Notes under the pieces: model-generated
Databases searched by the model: none
What the model was told of the DNA's origin: nothing
What the model saw: the letters and a program-made list of their open reading frames with translations, nothing else
Made by a program: the position numbers and the translations under genes
In this document: positions 13,101 to 24,595 of the stretch, piece by piece
Layout of the letters: each line of letters opens with the position of its first letter
Position numbering within the stretch: the first letter of the stretch is position 1
Source: Chaenocephalus aceratus
Lineage: Eukaryota; Chordata; Actinopteri; Perciformes; Channichthyidae
Length of the DNA: 64,000 nucleotides
Reading direction: 5' to 3'
NCBI GenBank assembly: GCA_023974075.1
Contig: CM043800.1
Span: 27,310,952-27,374,951 of the forward strand

Positions 13101-16100
13101 TCTCTGTTTCTATAGGGTTAAAATCTGCCTGCCAACCTAAAAAAGCAGAGAAAGACCAGAGTGAAGCTCTGGTGAGTAGAGTTCAGTTTCTCAATAATAT
13201 ACAACAGCATTACTTTTTCACAGTATCCATCAAATAATCATGTTGATGCAGTAAGAGTAATCCATGCAATATAGTTTTCCCCCAACACGTGTTTTTCCAT
13301 TCCTGTTCATTTGTGTGGTTGACTATAGTAGGTACTTCATTTTTATTTACACTCGTGAGACAATCATTAACATGAAGTTTATCAGCGTCTTGTTTTTGCA
13401 CAGGATCCATTCCTTTATAGACTTTGCAAATGTTCTTAGAGAAACTCTGGTGTGAATGTCATTAGGCTACATTGGCAGTGAAGTACAGTGTTATTTTGAT
13501 TGATCCTGAATACAATGCAATGTTGGCCCTGGCTGTTGGTTGACCTGCTGTTTCCTGATGCAGCGTCTTACTGAAGATGGTGCTGCACAGAAGTTGCCCC
13601 CTGGTGGTCTCAATGCTGAAACTGCACAAGGTGATGCCCTGCATACAATAATGTAGCTATCTCCTTCCTGCTCTACCCTGTGTCCTCCCAACAAATTGTA
13701 TAGTGGCATATTTCCCTCTCTCTCTGTTCCTCTGTCTGTATTTTATCACACATTTTATGCTCTACGCTTCCTGTTGTACAGTGTGAGGAAATGAGGCGTG
13801 TAAATCTGGCGATAGGCTCGGTGTTTCATCAGCTGTCAGTTAAATAGATATGTGACCTTGTTGTACACTGTAACTCTGCATTTTAAGCAGCCTGCAAACA
13901 TATCAGTGATTGACAGCGTATGATAAACTCACCACCCATCCAGGGATCAGAGCCGTTGTTTACTGGCATCTCTCTCTGTTCTCCACACCTTTAACCTCCC
14001 TTTCAATTTGAAAATACTATTATTATAACATCAGGCCTTTCAAACTCCCTCATTTCCTTTTCTGCCCTTTTTTAAATGTTGGGTGTGTGTGGGTGTTCAC
14101 TTCCAAGGGAGAACATCTCCCTGTGGACAGGAGTGTTTACTATTTTCAGATGCTCTGCTGGTTTGAATGTGGATTGACTGCCTGTGGCAACACCGTTGTG
14201 CCACACTCACATCACATATGTTCTGAAATCCTGTTGCTTCTCTCTCTCCAAATCCCCTCTTCTCTCTGCCGGTCTCCCATCTGTCCCCCCCATCTCTCCA
14301 CTTATATGCACCATTTCTCCGTGCCCCCGCAGAGAGGACTGCGTGTGGGGCCCAGAGGCAGAAGAAGGCTCGGCATACGCAGGACCTTACTGAAAGGATC
14401 CGGCGTCCGCCAGGGCCTGTGGATCAACAGCACGAACACACACTGCCCCTGGAGAACCGTGAGTCAACATACATCCTCATGCACAGGCACACACAGACAG
14501 TCACACACATTTATTTTTCTCCTCATCCAATCTCCTCTCCTCCTCCTTTGACCTTACCTCCTTTCACTTTTCATTTCCTCAGGCCCTGCCTCTTTCCCTC
14601 TGTCCGCTGATGTCTTCGAAGATGACATTTCCTCCTGCCCCTCCTCCTCGCCTACTGAGCATCATGGCGTTCATCAATCAACAGCCTTTTCTTCATTGCC
14701 AGGGCTCTCAGGTGACCAATTACTGAGTGACTTCTCAGCTGTGGGCCCACCCCTGATCCACAGCCCTGGACATGCACAGGTGAGGAAACATCACTGATAT
14801 TAGGACTCACCAAGGATACATTAATTCCTACCAATAAACTCTGATCAACACATCAAAGTGAATTTCAATCATCTTATATGTCAACTCTGATCATCTGTTA
14901 TTCTGCCTTCAGTCTGGTTTGGCGTTGCTCCCGGCAACCGAGGGCATTCGACAACCCATGAGTGTAACACTTTGTGAATCAAACGGCATGGCAACACCTG
15001 GGAGACCGAATGGGATGTATCTGACCTCTCAGACCACACCCCTGCTGCCAAAGGTAATGTTGGGTTAGTGCATGCTAATGCGCCCAATTCAAACCCAGTG
15101 CTTTGACTTTCATTTTGTGACTCATTTAAATTTCACAAGGGCCATGTTTGTATGGAATAATTTCATGACTCTTTGAATAACATTATATTGTCAAGAATGC
15201 AGTCAATTCAATGTGAGTTCATCACATTTATATTTAGTATGTGTTTGTACGTGCTCGTTATCGTGACATGTAGTCACAGCAGGTATCCAGCACAAACAAT
15301 AAAAGAGCATTGTGGATGTCTTCATCCTAACAGCATGGTCATTCATCTGTTTTGTCAAATGCTCTGCTGTATGCTGCTCTGCATTCATTACTGTCAATTT
15401 TCACTTCTGGGGGAGCTCAGTATTTGCCCTGTAGGTCAACACATTCACACACAAGCAGCATGGCTGCATGTCAGAAACGCATATGCTGTCATCTGGAGAT
15501 TTGCGAGGCATTTGTACATTTAATGTAAGAGTTTAACCTTGACATGGGGCAAATGCCGTCTGACAACGTGAAAGGACTTGACATTTTCTCAGAGATATTA
15601 TACATACTGCTCTTGAAATTAGAGATCACAGTAAAGCTGAATTGTGGGCAATGTGTCTCTTTACAGACAGCTCAGCCTCTAAGCCCCACCTGCGCCTCCT
15701 CACTGCCCACCTCCCTCAACTTCAACCATCATCCCCGCCCACGGAAACCGCGGGACACCAAACCCAAAATGAGGAAACTCAAATATCACCAGTACATTCC
15801 TCCAGACCAGAGAGGAGGGTCTGGGACTGGAGGTATGGATACAATGCTTTACAACATTTAGTCACACATTCGATCAATTTGTTGAATCAAAGCTTGGATC
15901 GTGGCACGCTGTTTACATGTTTCTTTTAAAATTGTTTATTTCTTTATTTCTCAGGAGGAGCCAAACAGAAGAGCCCGGCTCCTAGCCAGTCCTTAGACCC
16001 AGCCTACTGCCATCTACTGAAACAGCAGCAGGTCTTCCTCCAGCTGCAAATCCTCCAGAACCAGCAACAACAGCAGCAGCAGCAGCATCAGCAGCAACAG

Positions 16101-18189
16101 CAGCTCACTGTTGTGCCCAGGTATGCAAACAGATTGCCTTTGATGCAGTGTTAGGAAATCCAGATTGTTAAACCACACAGTTATCCGCTTTGTTAATGAG
16201 TTATTAGTCCTCAGGCATTTTTGGTGAGTAAATGCTTCTCTAAATCCTCCAGTGATCACAATGATCTTGTGAAGTCTTCTGGAGCCATGCCACTGAATCC
16301 CCAACCTGTTCCCGCCACAACAAACCACACCCCTACAGACACAAACCCTGCTTCCAAGCCTGAGCTTCTCCCTGCAAATCTCGTTGATCTAACAGTAAGA
16401 AAAGCATGAAAGCACTGAACCTTTTATTTTTACAATGTATTACGAAGACATCTCTTAAGTGTCCTTTCTGCTCTTCCCTCTCCTCAGGTGTCAGAGTTAC
16501 GGCAGCAGCTGCGAAAGCGTGGCCTCCCCGTCTCCGGCACAAAGCCCACTCTGTTGCAGCGTCTCCGCCCGTTCCAGATTCCTCACTCCTGCCTCACCCC
16601 TGCTCCCCTCTGCCAGCTGGGTACCAGCCTGGAGCCTCTCACCCCTACTGCCCTGTTGCCATCCAGCCAGAGCCCCGGCTCCAGCTCCAGCTCGGGACTA
16701 GACTCCCCCAGCAGCAGCCCGAACCAACAGATGTACATCCCGGACAGAGGAGTCCCTAATGGGATTCTCAGTGACGCTCAAAATGGAATTCTGAACAATA
16801 TGCCGAATGGTTTCTCGAATGCTTCAGTCAGTTTGGTGGGTGAACAATGTCTTTCCAACGCTGTCTTCATGGCTCCTGCCAGCACCGCCTCAGGAACTCC
16901 AAGTCCCAGTCTCCCCATGTCGTCGTCCTCGCCCCTGCAGTGTGGGACCCCCTGGAGAAATGAGAATGATCAGCAGCAGCAGCAGCAGCAGGAGCTGAGC
17001 GTGGAGCTGGAGATGAGGGAGAGGTTACGGAGCAGGCCTAGGGACCGCACCACCAGCTCTGGCAATGAGGTGCGCAGAGACAGGCTTGGATCATTGCTCT
17101 ATGATGAGATGCAGAATGACAGCAAGACTGCTTTCCCAGAATCATTCATGTTTTTTATGTATCATCTCTTACAGTCTTGTGGGGGATCCCTTCATCCGTT
17201 CCTGCAACAGGATCCTGGATGCTCCAGAGGGAAGCCAGAAACAGACGCACAGACGGAGGTGTTGTTTACACAGGTAAAAATGCAAATCAATACACACACA
17301 TCTTGGATAATCACTTTTCAAGGGCACACTACACAACCTTCAATCTGTAAAACTGGTCAAACATGTGAGCAAACTCCCAGCTGTCAACTAATTTACCCCT
17401 GCTTTCTAATCAGGTGTTTTGCTGCCAACCGTGTGATGTGATTGGCCAGGATTTTGAGCTGCCAGTGCAGATTACAGCGAGTCCAGTTCAGACCTTGCCC
17501 AGTGTTCGCAGCTTGGAGGAAGAACTACAGGAGGCGATCCAGAAAGCACAGGTTAGATTCTGTGGCTGAGCAGGAAGACATCATCAAAAGCTACTTTTAC
17601 ACAGTTTGGAATTAAGTGTTTCTTTTGGCCACAGATGGACCCTCGGCAGTCCATAGATGACATTCTGGATGAGCCCATAGCTTGTGTTGGTAAGTATCCA
17701 ATAATTAAAAAAGAATACAGCTTATATTTCTTTTAGTGTCTCATCCTTTTTACTACCTCTATTACAGACTCTGTTAATGTCTGTGATCATAAATCCCCCG
17801 CTCACTCAGTCCCGGGCCCTTCGCCGCCTCCTCCTCAGACGGATCAGTGCCAGGCCTCCCAGCAGCACAGGGATGACAGCTTCCTGCCCTCACCTCTTTG
17901 CTCTTCTCTCTTACTGGAACTCCCTCCATCTCCAGCTGTAATAAATCCCAGCCAGGTGAACCCAGCTCCTCGCCCGCCTCCCATTTGTACTTCCCCTCTG
18001 CCGTCCACTGGGAAGTCGCGGAAACGACGGGCTCCGACATCATTTGACGCTGCTGACTGGCTTGAAACACTGACGTCTGGCCTCCGCCCTCTTACTCCCC
18101 CGACAGCTCCTTTTGTTGAGTCAGACTTCAGTCTAGATTCAGATCTGAATGTCAGTCGAGTGTTGGATCTAATGATAGAGCAGTGGTGA
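10131..18189 (+). CDS. mamstr: MASTR/MAMSTR-like MEF2 coactivator of the myocardin family (14 coding exons)
   Basis: Coding exons: 10131-10185, 12218-12271, 13116-13171, 13564-13630, 14333-14458, 14583-14779, 14913-15053, 15667-15832, 15955-16120, 16253-16394, 16488-17273, 17414-17551, 17635-17689, 17768-18189. All use GT-AG junctions and phases agree, giving 856 residues. The start ATG is in a strong context (CCACCATGA). Domains: N-terminal MEF2-binding segment (MTLLASERSLLIRNKFRSVL, 1-20), a decayed RPEL-like stretch (about 95-115), basic region with KLKYHQYIPPDQ (269-280), Q-rich segment (about 311-338), SAP domain (391-419, RKRGLPVSGTKP), LEEELQEAI helix with SIDDILDEP (685-712), and a C-terminal DWLETL...LMIEQW activation-like tail (813-856). 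MASTR is known to bind MEF2 and activate muscle genes. The SAP and IDDIL segments fit MASTR better than myocardin; the basic and Q-rich parts look myocardin-like. Confidence 0.85.
10186..12217 (+). other. mamstr intron 1 (between coding exons 1 and 2)
   Basis: 2.0 kb bounded by GTGAGG and CTTTCAG. Mostly AT-rich unique-looking sequence with no recognised element. Confidence 0.8.
12272..13115 (+). other. mamstr intron 2
   Basis: Bounded by GTTAGT and TCTATAG. It contains a poly-C run at about 12908-12920 and nothing else recognised. Confidence 0.8.
13594..13607 (-). promoter_or_regulatory. CTCF-like motif inside mamstr exon 4
   Basis: The minus strand reads CCACCAGGGGGCAA, one base from the CTCF core consensus CCASYAGRKGGCRS. 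It overlaps coding sequence (QKLPPGG). Binding is not shown by sequence alone. Confidence 0.35.
14333..14458 (+). CDS. mamstr: mamstr exon 5 with a decayed RPEL motif
   Basis: The translation ...KKARHTQDLTERIRRPPGP... aligns by eye with the third RPEL region of myocardin and MRTFs (RARLADDLNEKI, then RPGP, then a conserved Leu/Glu pair). The core pair needed to bind G-actin is not conserved: VDQQ stands where an E-L-V type sequence is expected. Actin-independent regulation is inferred. Confidence 0.75.
15955..16120 (+). CDS. mamstr: mamstr exon 9, glutamine-rich segment
   Basis: Starts GGAKQKSPAPSQ and runs into LLKQQQVFLQLQILQN followed by a CAG/CAA run with one CAT. Myocardin and MRTF share the 'QQQxFLQLQIL' plus polyQ layout. 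The pure CAG stretch is short and probably length-polymorphic. Confidence 0.9.
16488..17273 (+). CDS. mamstr: mamstr large exon with SAP domain and possible in-frame exitron
   Basis: Begins VSELRQQLRKRGLPVSGTKP, a canonical SAP helix-turn-helix expected to bind AT-rich or scaffold DNA. Ser/Pro-rich sequence and a second short polyQ (about 553-559) follow. The leucine zipper that myocardin and MRTFs carry after SAP is not evident. Within the exon, 17070-17174 (105 nt, stop-free) starts GTGCGC after GAG and ends with a pyrimidine-rich TTACAG, so it could be spliced out in frame. That would give an 821-residue form. Confidence 0.85.
17768..18189 (+). CDS. mamstr: mamstr last coding exon, C-terminal activation region
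   Basis: The acceptor ATTACAG precedes phase-1 sequence, and the frame ends at TGA 18187-18189. It carries a Pro/Ser-rich stretch, a basic patch GKSRKRR, then DAADWLETL and an acidic-hydrophobic end finishing in EQW. Myocardin-family activation domains end in a similar way. Confidence 0.88.
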
Positions 18190-21100
18190 GGAATTCTGTG
18201 TGCATAACTGTTTGTATCTACTGTATGTGAGCGTTTTTTGATGGTTGTGAATGGGGCAGCATGCATCCCACTGAGGGCACAAGATTGTGAATAGCCTCCA
18301 TCATTGAAAGGCTGTCAGAGTCACTGGCTCCACGCAATGTCGAGAGCTGGATTCAATGCAGCGAAGAGATTAAACATGGCTTTGATGGGGCAAAGAGAGC
18401 ACAAACACAAGCACACACATAGACACTACAGAGTGCTGTTTAAAAGCACTTGGGCTCAGCCAGAAATGACAAACAAGCAACACATCTGTGGACTGACACA
18501 CTCCACAGCACAATGTTTGCAGTGCTAAACAAAAGAAAACCTGGTGGCATATTCATTTAAACATGCTTCCTGGATGTGCTGGGAGAATGTTGTTTCTGAC
18601 TTATCTCCAAAACCTGTTGTCGGATTGGGTCGAGTGTGGCCCCTGGTGTTGACTCAGTCATTGAGTCCTAGCCATTCATAAAGCCCATTTAGAGTGTGTA
18701 AAAGCCAGACAGAGCACACAGCTTGTGTGTGGCTCCAGACCTTAACCCCGGTGCCAGACACACAGTCGGCATGCAGAGGGAGCAAGCTGGCACAAGCTGC
18801 AAACAAGCAGTGTGTGTGTGGTGCTCATGCGTACGTGCAAGTGTGTGTGAAAGCTTATGTGTTGAGTATGTGTGTGTTCAATATGTCTGACTGTGTGTGA
18901 CTGAGCACACAAGGCTGCTTCTGTTTTGTACGTGTCAACACCCAACTGCTTCCATGTACATTTTAATGCCAAATGCACTTGTAGTTATTTGTTTGCTTAT
19001 AATTAAGTGTGCCTGTTTGTGTGTGCATTACGATTGAACGGTGAGAGGATACATGTGGAAGACAGAGAAAAAAAAAAGCTTTGGCTTTCTATGTCCATAT
19101 TTCAGACCAGACATTTCATTGTAGGCTCATTGCCAGCGGGCAGCAAGTTATGTGTAATCATTAGCACAGCCACATTACCTTGTCACTGTTCTCAAGGAGA
19201 GCAATCAGGCAACCACCCCAAAAATAGTGCCCATACAAATGCTCCAATCAGAGGGACCTTTCCTCATCGCTTTGCAAAAACAGGTGGTCATTTTGTTCCC
19301 TGATTAACCCCCAACCGTGTCTGGCCCGCTCCACAGTGCTTACCCGGCGACTAGAAAAGCACAATTTAGCACAATTTATAACCCAACCCCAAGGCCACAC
19401 CTGTTCACTTAGTTTTATTTATTTATTATTAATTCCACACGTATTATTTGACATTGTTAAATCTTTGCTGTATATTTCAATATACAAAAACGACCATTTA
19501 TATTTAATGAAAATGCACTATAGAATTAGCACAAAATAATATATTTGGAGGAGCTTCTTAATGATGACAGAAATCTTGCTTTTTATCCTGCATGGTTTAC
19601 TGGTCGTGCAGAAACGGGCCCATTATTTGTATGCATAATACACTTTCAGTGAGTTATGATTCCATTCTCAACCCCGCTTAACATCATGAAGAATAAAGTC
19701 TGATGGGGGTAAACTGCCATTAACCTCTGCCATACAAGATAAATGTAATTTAGATACAAGATCTCCTCTCTATGAACTTATATTCTGCCCTTAATTGGCT
19801 GAATGTTGCATCAATCATTTTGAAGGGCTCTGATTGGCTCAACCACATGTCAAACATTTGTATTGTTTCTTAACTAACTGGACGTCTTTCTGAAAGACCA
19901 CTTTTTTTTTTAAATCCCTAAGCCTGGTCCCCTTCTCAGTCTCCAAAGTATTGTGTTAAAATAAAGGTTAAGTGCTGAGTGCAATATGATTTGTGTAAAG
20001 GGCACATAAACTGGCAGATATGAGGTCATCATGTCATGTTTTTTGTATGCAAATGTTTCAGTGTTGCTGCCGGTCTGTTCCTTGTTCTGATGATGAACTG
20101 GTGTCTTACTAAGCAAGACAGCCATCGTAAATGATTGGAACAAGATGTCTGTGCATTGGCAAACTTTCAACACACAGCTCTATGTTGAAGGGATTCTTGT
20201 ACAGCTTTAACTACAGCGACTATGAAAAATGCAGTAGAATGTGGATCGATTGCTATGATAATCATAGCGATCAATAGACATTGCCTGCTGCATGAATAAA
20301 AAAAGGAAAGAAAAATGATTGGCAGGAGAGTAAGATGCTACCTCCTGTGACTTCCACTGCTTTACGGCCGACACCAGTGTTTACCTTGTTGCTTATTTAA
20401 TTTCCAAACACTGGTGCAGAGTTTCCTGGAACACCCCTGAGATAGTTTCACTTGACTTAAACGCAGGTCAAATTCTTCTGTTTCGATCTAGGTTTTAATC
20501 TGTCCTGTTTGAAGCTGGTTAGGACAGATGTCAACTGGAAACACTATTTCAGGTTAATGAAACTCTGTTGGCAATGACTGCTGCTATAAATGTGAAAATG
20601 TGAAAGAAAGTAAAATGTGTTTGCTTTATTTATTATGTAAATTATTCATGTAAAAGATATCAACCACTGTCCAAAATTGTATTTAAAAGCAATAAGAAAA
20701 TTAAAGTCTTAATAGATTTTCTATTTTGTTCCTCTTTGTTTTTTTCAGTTTTTTTCATTGCTGTAACATGAAACAATTAAAGGATAAACACGTGTTTGTT
20801 TCATGAAGAAAGAATGACTGATATATTTTCCAGGAAACGTTGCCAAATGATGTCTGATCAAATATTGACTTGAAAAAGTAACATTAAATATTAAAGTACA
20901 CCACTCGGACTCCATGAAGCAATCCCAACATATAGATTGATTGTTAATCTTCACAATGACACAGGTTTGTAATGTAGATAGAACAATTATGTAGCTATAC
21001 ATACAAATCTGGATTATCTATGAACACATAGATAATAATGTATCATAAAGAGATCTACTATAAAGGTTGCCCCAGACAGTAAAGGCTATGGATTATATTT

Positions 21101-22275
21101 CTGATAGGAAAAGGTGGTTAAACTAAATGTATGTGTGCTGTTGATCATCCACTTGATTCAATATAGTTATGTAGATTTGTTCATTTTTAACAGGGGTCGT
21201 CGGGGCATAGTAGTTCAAATGTACACAACTCAGTTAGGATAAAAAAAAATCAGATTAGACTAACTAAGTCCCTGCCTCTGCACTCCCCAGATATAAAGGA
21301 TGTCAAGGGGGAAACACAGTTATATTTTTCTAAGAATGTTCTAATCATTCCCATATAACCTGAGGTGAGGCCAAATGTGAGGCCTTTACTTGTGGCTTGG
21401 AGCAGGAGGTTCAATTTAAAAAGCAAATACAAATAAACTATTTAAAAATAAATGATATGTTATTCTCAGTATGACGTTTTTTGACTGTTATCTAACTAGA
21501 TTAATTATTAACAAAATATAAATAATTGTAGCAATTTCGTTTTTTAAATCCGACCTCAGTTGACCCCGTCTTTTGGCTAAACTTCACGGCCCAAATAAGG
21601 TGTGCGCGCAGCGGCTGTGTCACGCGGGAACAGCGATTTGTTTCGTAAAAAAAGCGAGGTTGGAAGATAACCGAAGCAGAAATGGATTAAGGGACGATGA
21701 ACTGTCTGCTGAACTTTACCTGGCGAGGCAACAACCTGCGTGGGCCGTTGAGCACCTGTGTTTCTACGGCCACACCACCATGCGTTGCTGGACTTATCCA
21801 AGAAGTTGTGTACCTTTTCGACATTTCATGTTTCTTCAGCTGCACACACACCTTAGTTATTCGTGCCTACATCGGTTAAAGATACCTTCAGATCAGCAGC
21901 CTGGCTCTGCTGGCCATCAGCTCCATGAATCTCAAGAAGTGGACATTGAGGCTGTCATCTGTAACAGGTGAGTAGATATTTATTTGAATTGACTATTAAG
22001 TTGTCAAATAAGGACTTAGGAATTATTGTTTGGACATTTTTTGTTTTTTGTCATTGTTAATATGTGTGAAAGCTCATGTACTTTATGTTATAATGAGCAT
22101 TGTTGGTGGTTAGTCCAGTTTGACCCGGTTTTGCAGGTTGTCAATCTTAATGGTATTTAAGGCTTTCTGCTGGATAACATGTCATGTAGTTTGTTATGGT
22201 TTTATTGTTGTGAGCTTAATGTATAATTGTGTGTGTTTATAACGCATCCAGAAATCTTTTGAGTCTTTGGATAAT
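18190..22275. other. mamstr 3' flank and start of the intergenic region
   Basis: The mamstr 3' UTR should begin here. An AATAAA lies at about 19694, but its use is unproven. Beyond it the sequence is AT-rich with no recognised gene. An exon-like, GC-richer patch at 21573-21968 is listed separately. Confidence 0.5.
21573..21968 (+). other. Exon-like unknown ORF ending at a splice-donor match
   Basis: An open frame from ATG 21573 lies in a CG-containing, GC-richer patch and reaches CAG|GTGAGT at about 21968, a near-ideal donor. I recognise no domain in the 130-odd residues. It could be a first exon of a lncRNA or unknown gene, or transposon sequence. No matching acceptor was found downstream. 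Confidence 0.2.
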
Positions 22276-22330
22276 GTCTACCCCACTTTTATAATTTTCG
22301 AATCATAAATCTATCGATCATAAATCTATT
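22276..22330 (+). repeat. Left arm of an inverted repeat flanking a LINE
   Basis: Starts GTCTACCCCACTTTTATAAT. 32 bp match the right arm (23444-23499) exactly in inverse orientation, and a weaker match extends to about 55 bp. Confidence 0.9.
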
Positions 22331-23443
22331 ACATTACATTGCATTGCATTTAGCTGACGCTTTTATCCAAAGCGACTTACAATAAGTGCGTTCGACCAAC
22401 ACAATACAAACTTGAAGAAAACAGAATCATATAAGTACATCAGGCTTCATAGAGCGAAAACATTTCAAGTGCTCCTCAACTGGCTTTAGATAAGCCAGCC
22501 CTTTATTAGTATATAAGTGCTTTGTTAATAGTTCTATCGCTCGAAGTGGAGTCGAAAGAGATGAGTTTTCAGTCTGCGCCGGAAGGTGTGTAAGCTATCT
22601 CCTGTCCTGATGTCAATGGGGAGCTCATTCCACCATTTTGGAGCCAGGATAGCAAACCCACGTGTTTTTGCTGATGGGAACTTGGGTCCCCTTCGCAGCG
22701 ATGGTGCAGCGAGCCGTTTGGTTGATGCAGAGCGGAGTGCACGTGCTGGGGTGTACAGTTTAACCATGTCCTGGATGTAGGAAGGGCCAGATCCATTCGC
22801 AGCATGGTGCAAGTACCATTGTCTTGAAGTGGATTCTAACAGTTATCGGAAGCCAGTGAAGGTAGCGGAGGAGCAGCGTGGGAGAATTTAGGAAGGTTGA
22901 AGACCAGGCGAGCAGCTGCATTCTGGATGAGCTGCAGAGGTCGGGTGGCACATGCAGGTAGACCAGCCAGGAGGGAGTTGCAGTAGTCTAGGCGTGAGAT
23001 GATGAGAGCCTGGACCAGAACCTGCGTCGCTTTCTGGGTCAGCTGGGGACGCATCCTCCTGATGTTGTAAAGCGTGTATCTGCAGCAGCGGGTTGTAGCA
23101 GCGATGTTTGCAGTGAAGGACAGGTTGTTATCTAGGGTCACACCCAGATTCCTTGCAGTCTGGGTCGGGGAGACAGCAGAGGTGCCAATGTTGATTGTTA
23201 GGTCAAGAGTGGGACAATCTTTTCCCGGAAGGAAAAGCAGTTCAGTCTTGTCAAGGTTGAGCTTGAGGTGATGATCAGACATCCACTGAGAGATGTCAGC
23301 TAGACAAGCAGAGATGCGTGCGACGACCTGGGTCTCTGAGCGGGGAAAGGACAGAATTAACTGGGTGTTGTCAGCTTAGCAGTGGTATGAAAAACTATGC
23401 GGGCTAATGACTGATCCGAGCGAGTTTGTGTACAGGGAGAAGA
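22331..23443 (-). mobile_element. L2-like LINE fragment, 5'-truncated, reverse-transcriptase C-terminus
   Basis: On the minus strand, frames encode the end of a non-LTR reverse transcriptase: LNLDKTELLFLPG, then RNLGVTLDNNLSF, SRLDYCNSLLAGLP and LQLIQNAAARLV (22836-23282). After frameshifts it ends in FAILAPKWWNELP and FRRRLKTHLFRLHFER (22534-22812). The 3' end at the left has ATTAC-type repeats. Multiple frame breaks show it is inactive. Confidence 0.85.
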
Positions 23444-23499
23444 GGATCTATGCAGATCGATTAGATCTATGATTCGAAAATTATAAAAGTGGGGTAGAC
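23444..23499 (-). repeat. Right arm of an inverted repeat flanking a LINE
   Basis: Inverse of the left arm at 22276-22330, ending GGGGTAGAC. The two arms would form a hairpin if the LINE were removed, consistent with a LINE inserted into a small palindromic MITE. Confidence 0.9.
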
Positions 23500-23931
23500 A
23501 TGTGGATATTGTCCGGCTGAACAAAACGTGATCCGTCTCTTCAATATGTGTCAACCACAGACCTTATTTCGAGCTATTTAACCAAAATCCTAAGGAGAAA
23601 TTGCATTGTTTTTTGTCGAAGGAACCGGAAGGAGTTTACTTCCGGGTTTTAGGACGCGTCACTGTGGCACCCATACTTTCCCTTGATTTGTTTTGGTGAA
23701 TAAGAATAAACAAAGAGACATGTTGATTCAGGTTTTGAGTTAAATGTCACAACAACCTTTAAATGGATTTCCAAGCAATTTGGTGAATGTACAAGAATGC
23801 TATGGAAACAACATGACATACATTCATTTCTCGCCGGTCAAATGTCCGGGCAGAATTTATTTTACCGGACAAATTTGAAACTTACCGGTCATATTTCAAT
23901 AATAATAATAAGAGTTGTGTAGCAGAGTTTC

Positions 23932-24595
23932 TGTTGGCAGGTAATTACCGGACTATGAGCAGATATGCTTCAGTTTAAAACTCAGTTCACGGGGCTCATT
24001 TTTATATTGCTTCAGTTTATAATCGTAACGGATCGAAAAATTCAGATTCATTTTTCAATAAATTATTCCACAAACAACAAACAACATAATTATTACATTC
24101 AAACAAACGACTTGTAGTAGATAACGTATATTATTAAAAAGTTTACATTACATTTGAATAATAACACGGGAGAAACGGATCCTCTCTTTTCCCCTCTCCC
24201 TCCCTCTCTCTCCTGACAGCCCGTCAGTTTCTCAAGCAGCTCCTGCAGCTCGCTAAACAGAGGGCGGGGCTTCAGGTGATTATGCAGAGCTGCGTGTCGG
24301 TCAGACTCAGCAGCTGATCTGATCTCTCTCTCTCTCGCGTCCGGTTATACTTCACTCGCGTTTATGTCCATATCGATCAGATCCAGCTCTCCTGATCGGC
24401 CTTTATAGAGAGCACCGATCAAACTATTAAGAGGGAATATCGGCCGATAATGACCGGCGGCCGATCGATCGGAGCCTCACTAATTATTACCAGACATTTT
24501 GACCGGCAGGTTTTGAATTTACCGGTTTTTAATAAATTTTACCAGCTAAAAACCGGTAATTACCGGCTAACGGAAACCCTGCTCTGTACATAATT
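23932..24595. mobile_element. Degraded hAT-type non-autonomous element(s), composite
   Basis: Left CAGAGTTTCTGTTGGCAGG and right (inverse) CAGGGTTTCCGTTAGCCGG resemble hAT terminal repeats and share GTAATTACCGG. No clear 8-bp duplication is visible. Internal sequence (TTTAAAACTCAGTT...GGGGCTCATT, GATCGGCC...TTTATAGAGAG) is shared with the intact element at 51774-52410, so a copy of that family appears nested here. Confidence 0.5.

Noticed and set aside
10131..18189. Naming the gene myocd
   Set aside because: The N-terminus and basic/Q regions fit myocardin, but the RKRGLPVSGTKP SAP form and the LEEELQEAI...IDDIL block match MAMSTR as I remember it, and the leucine zipper is missing.
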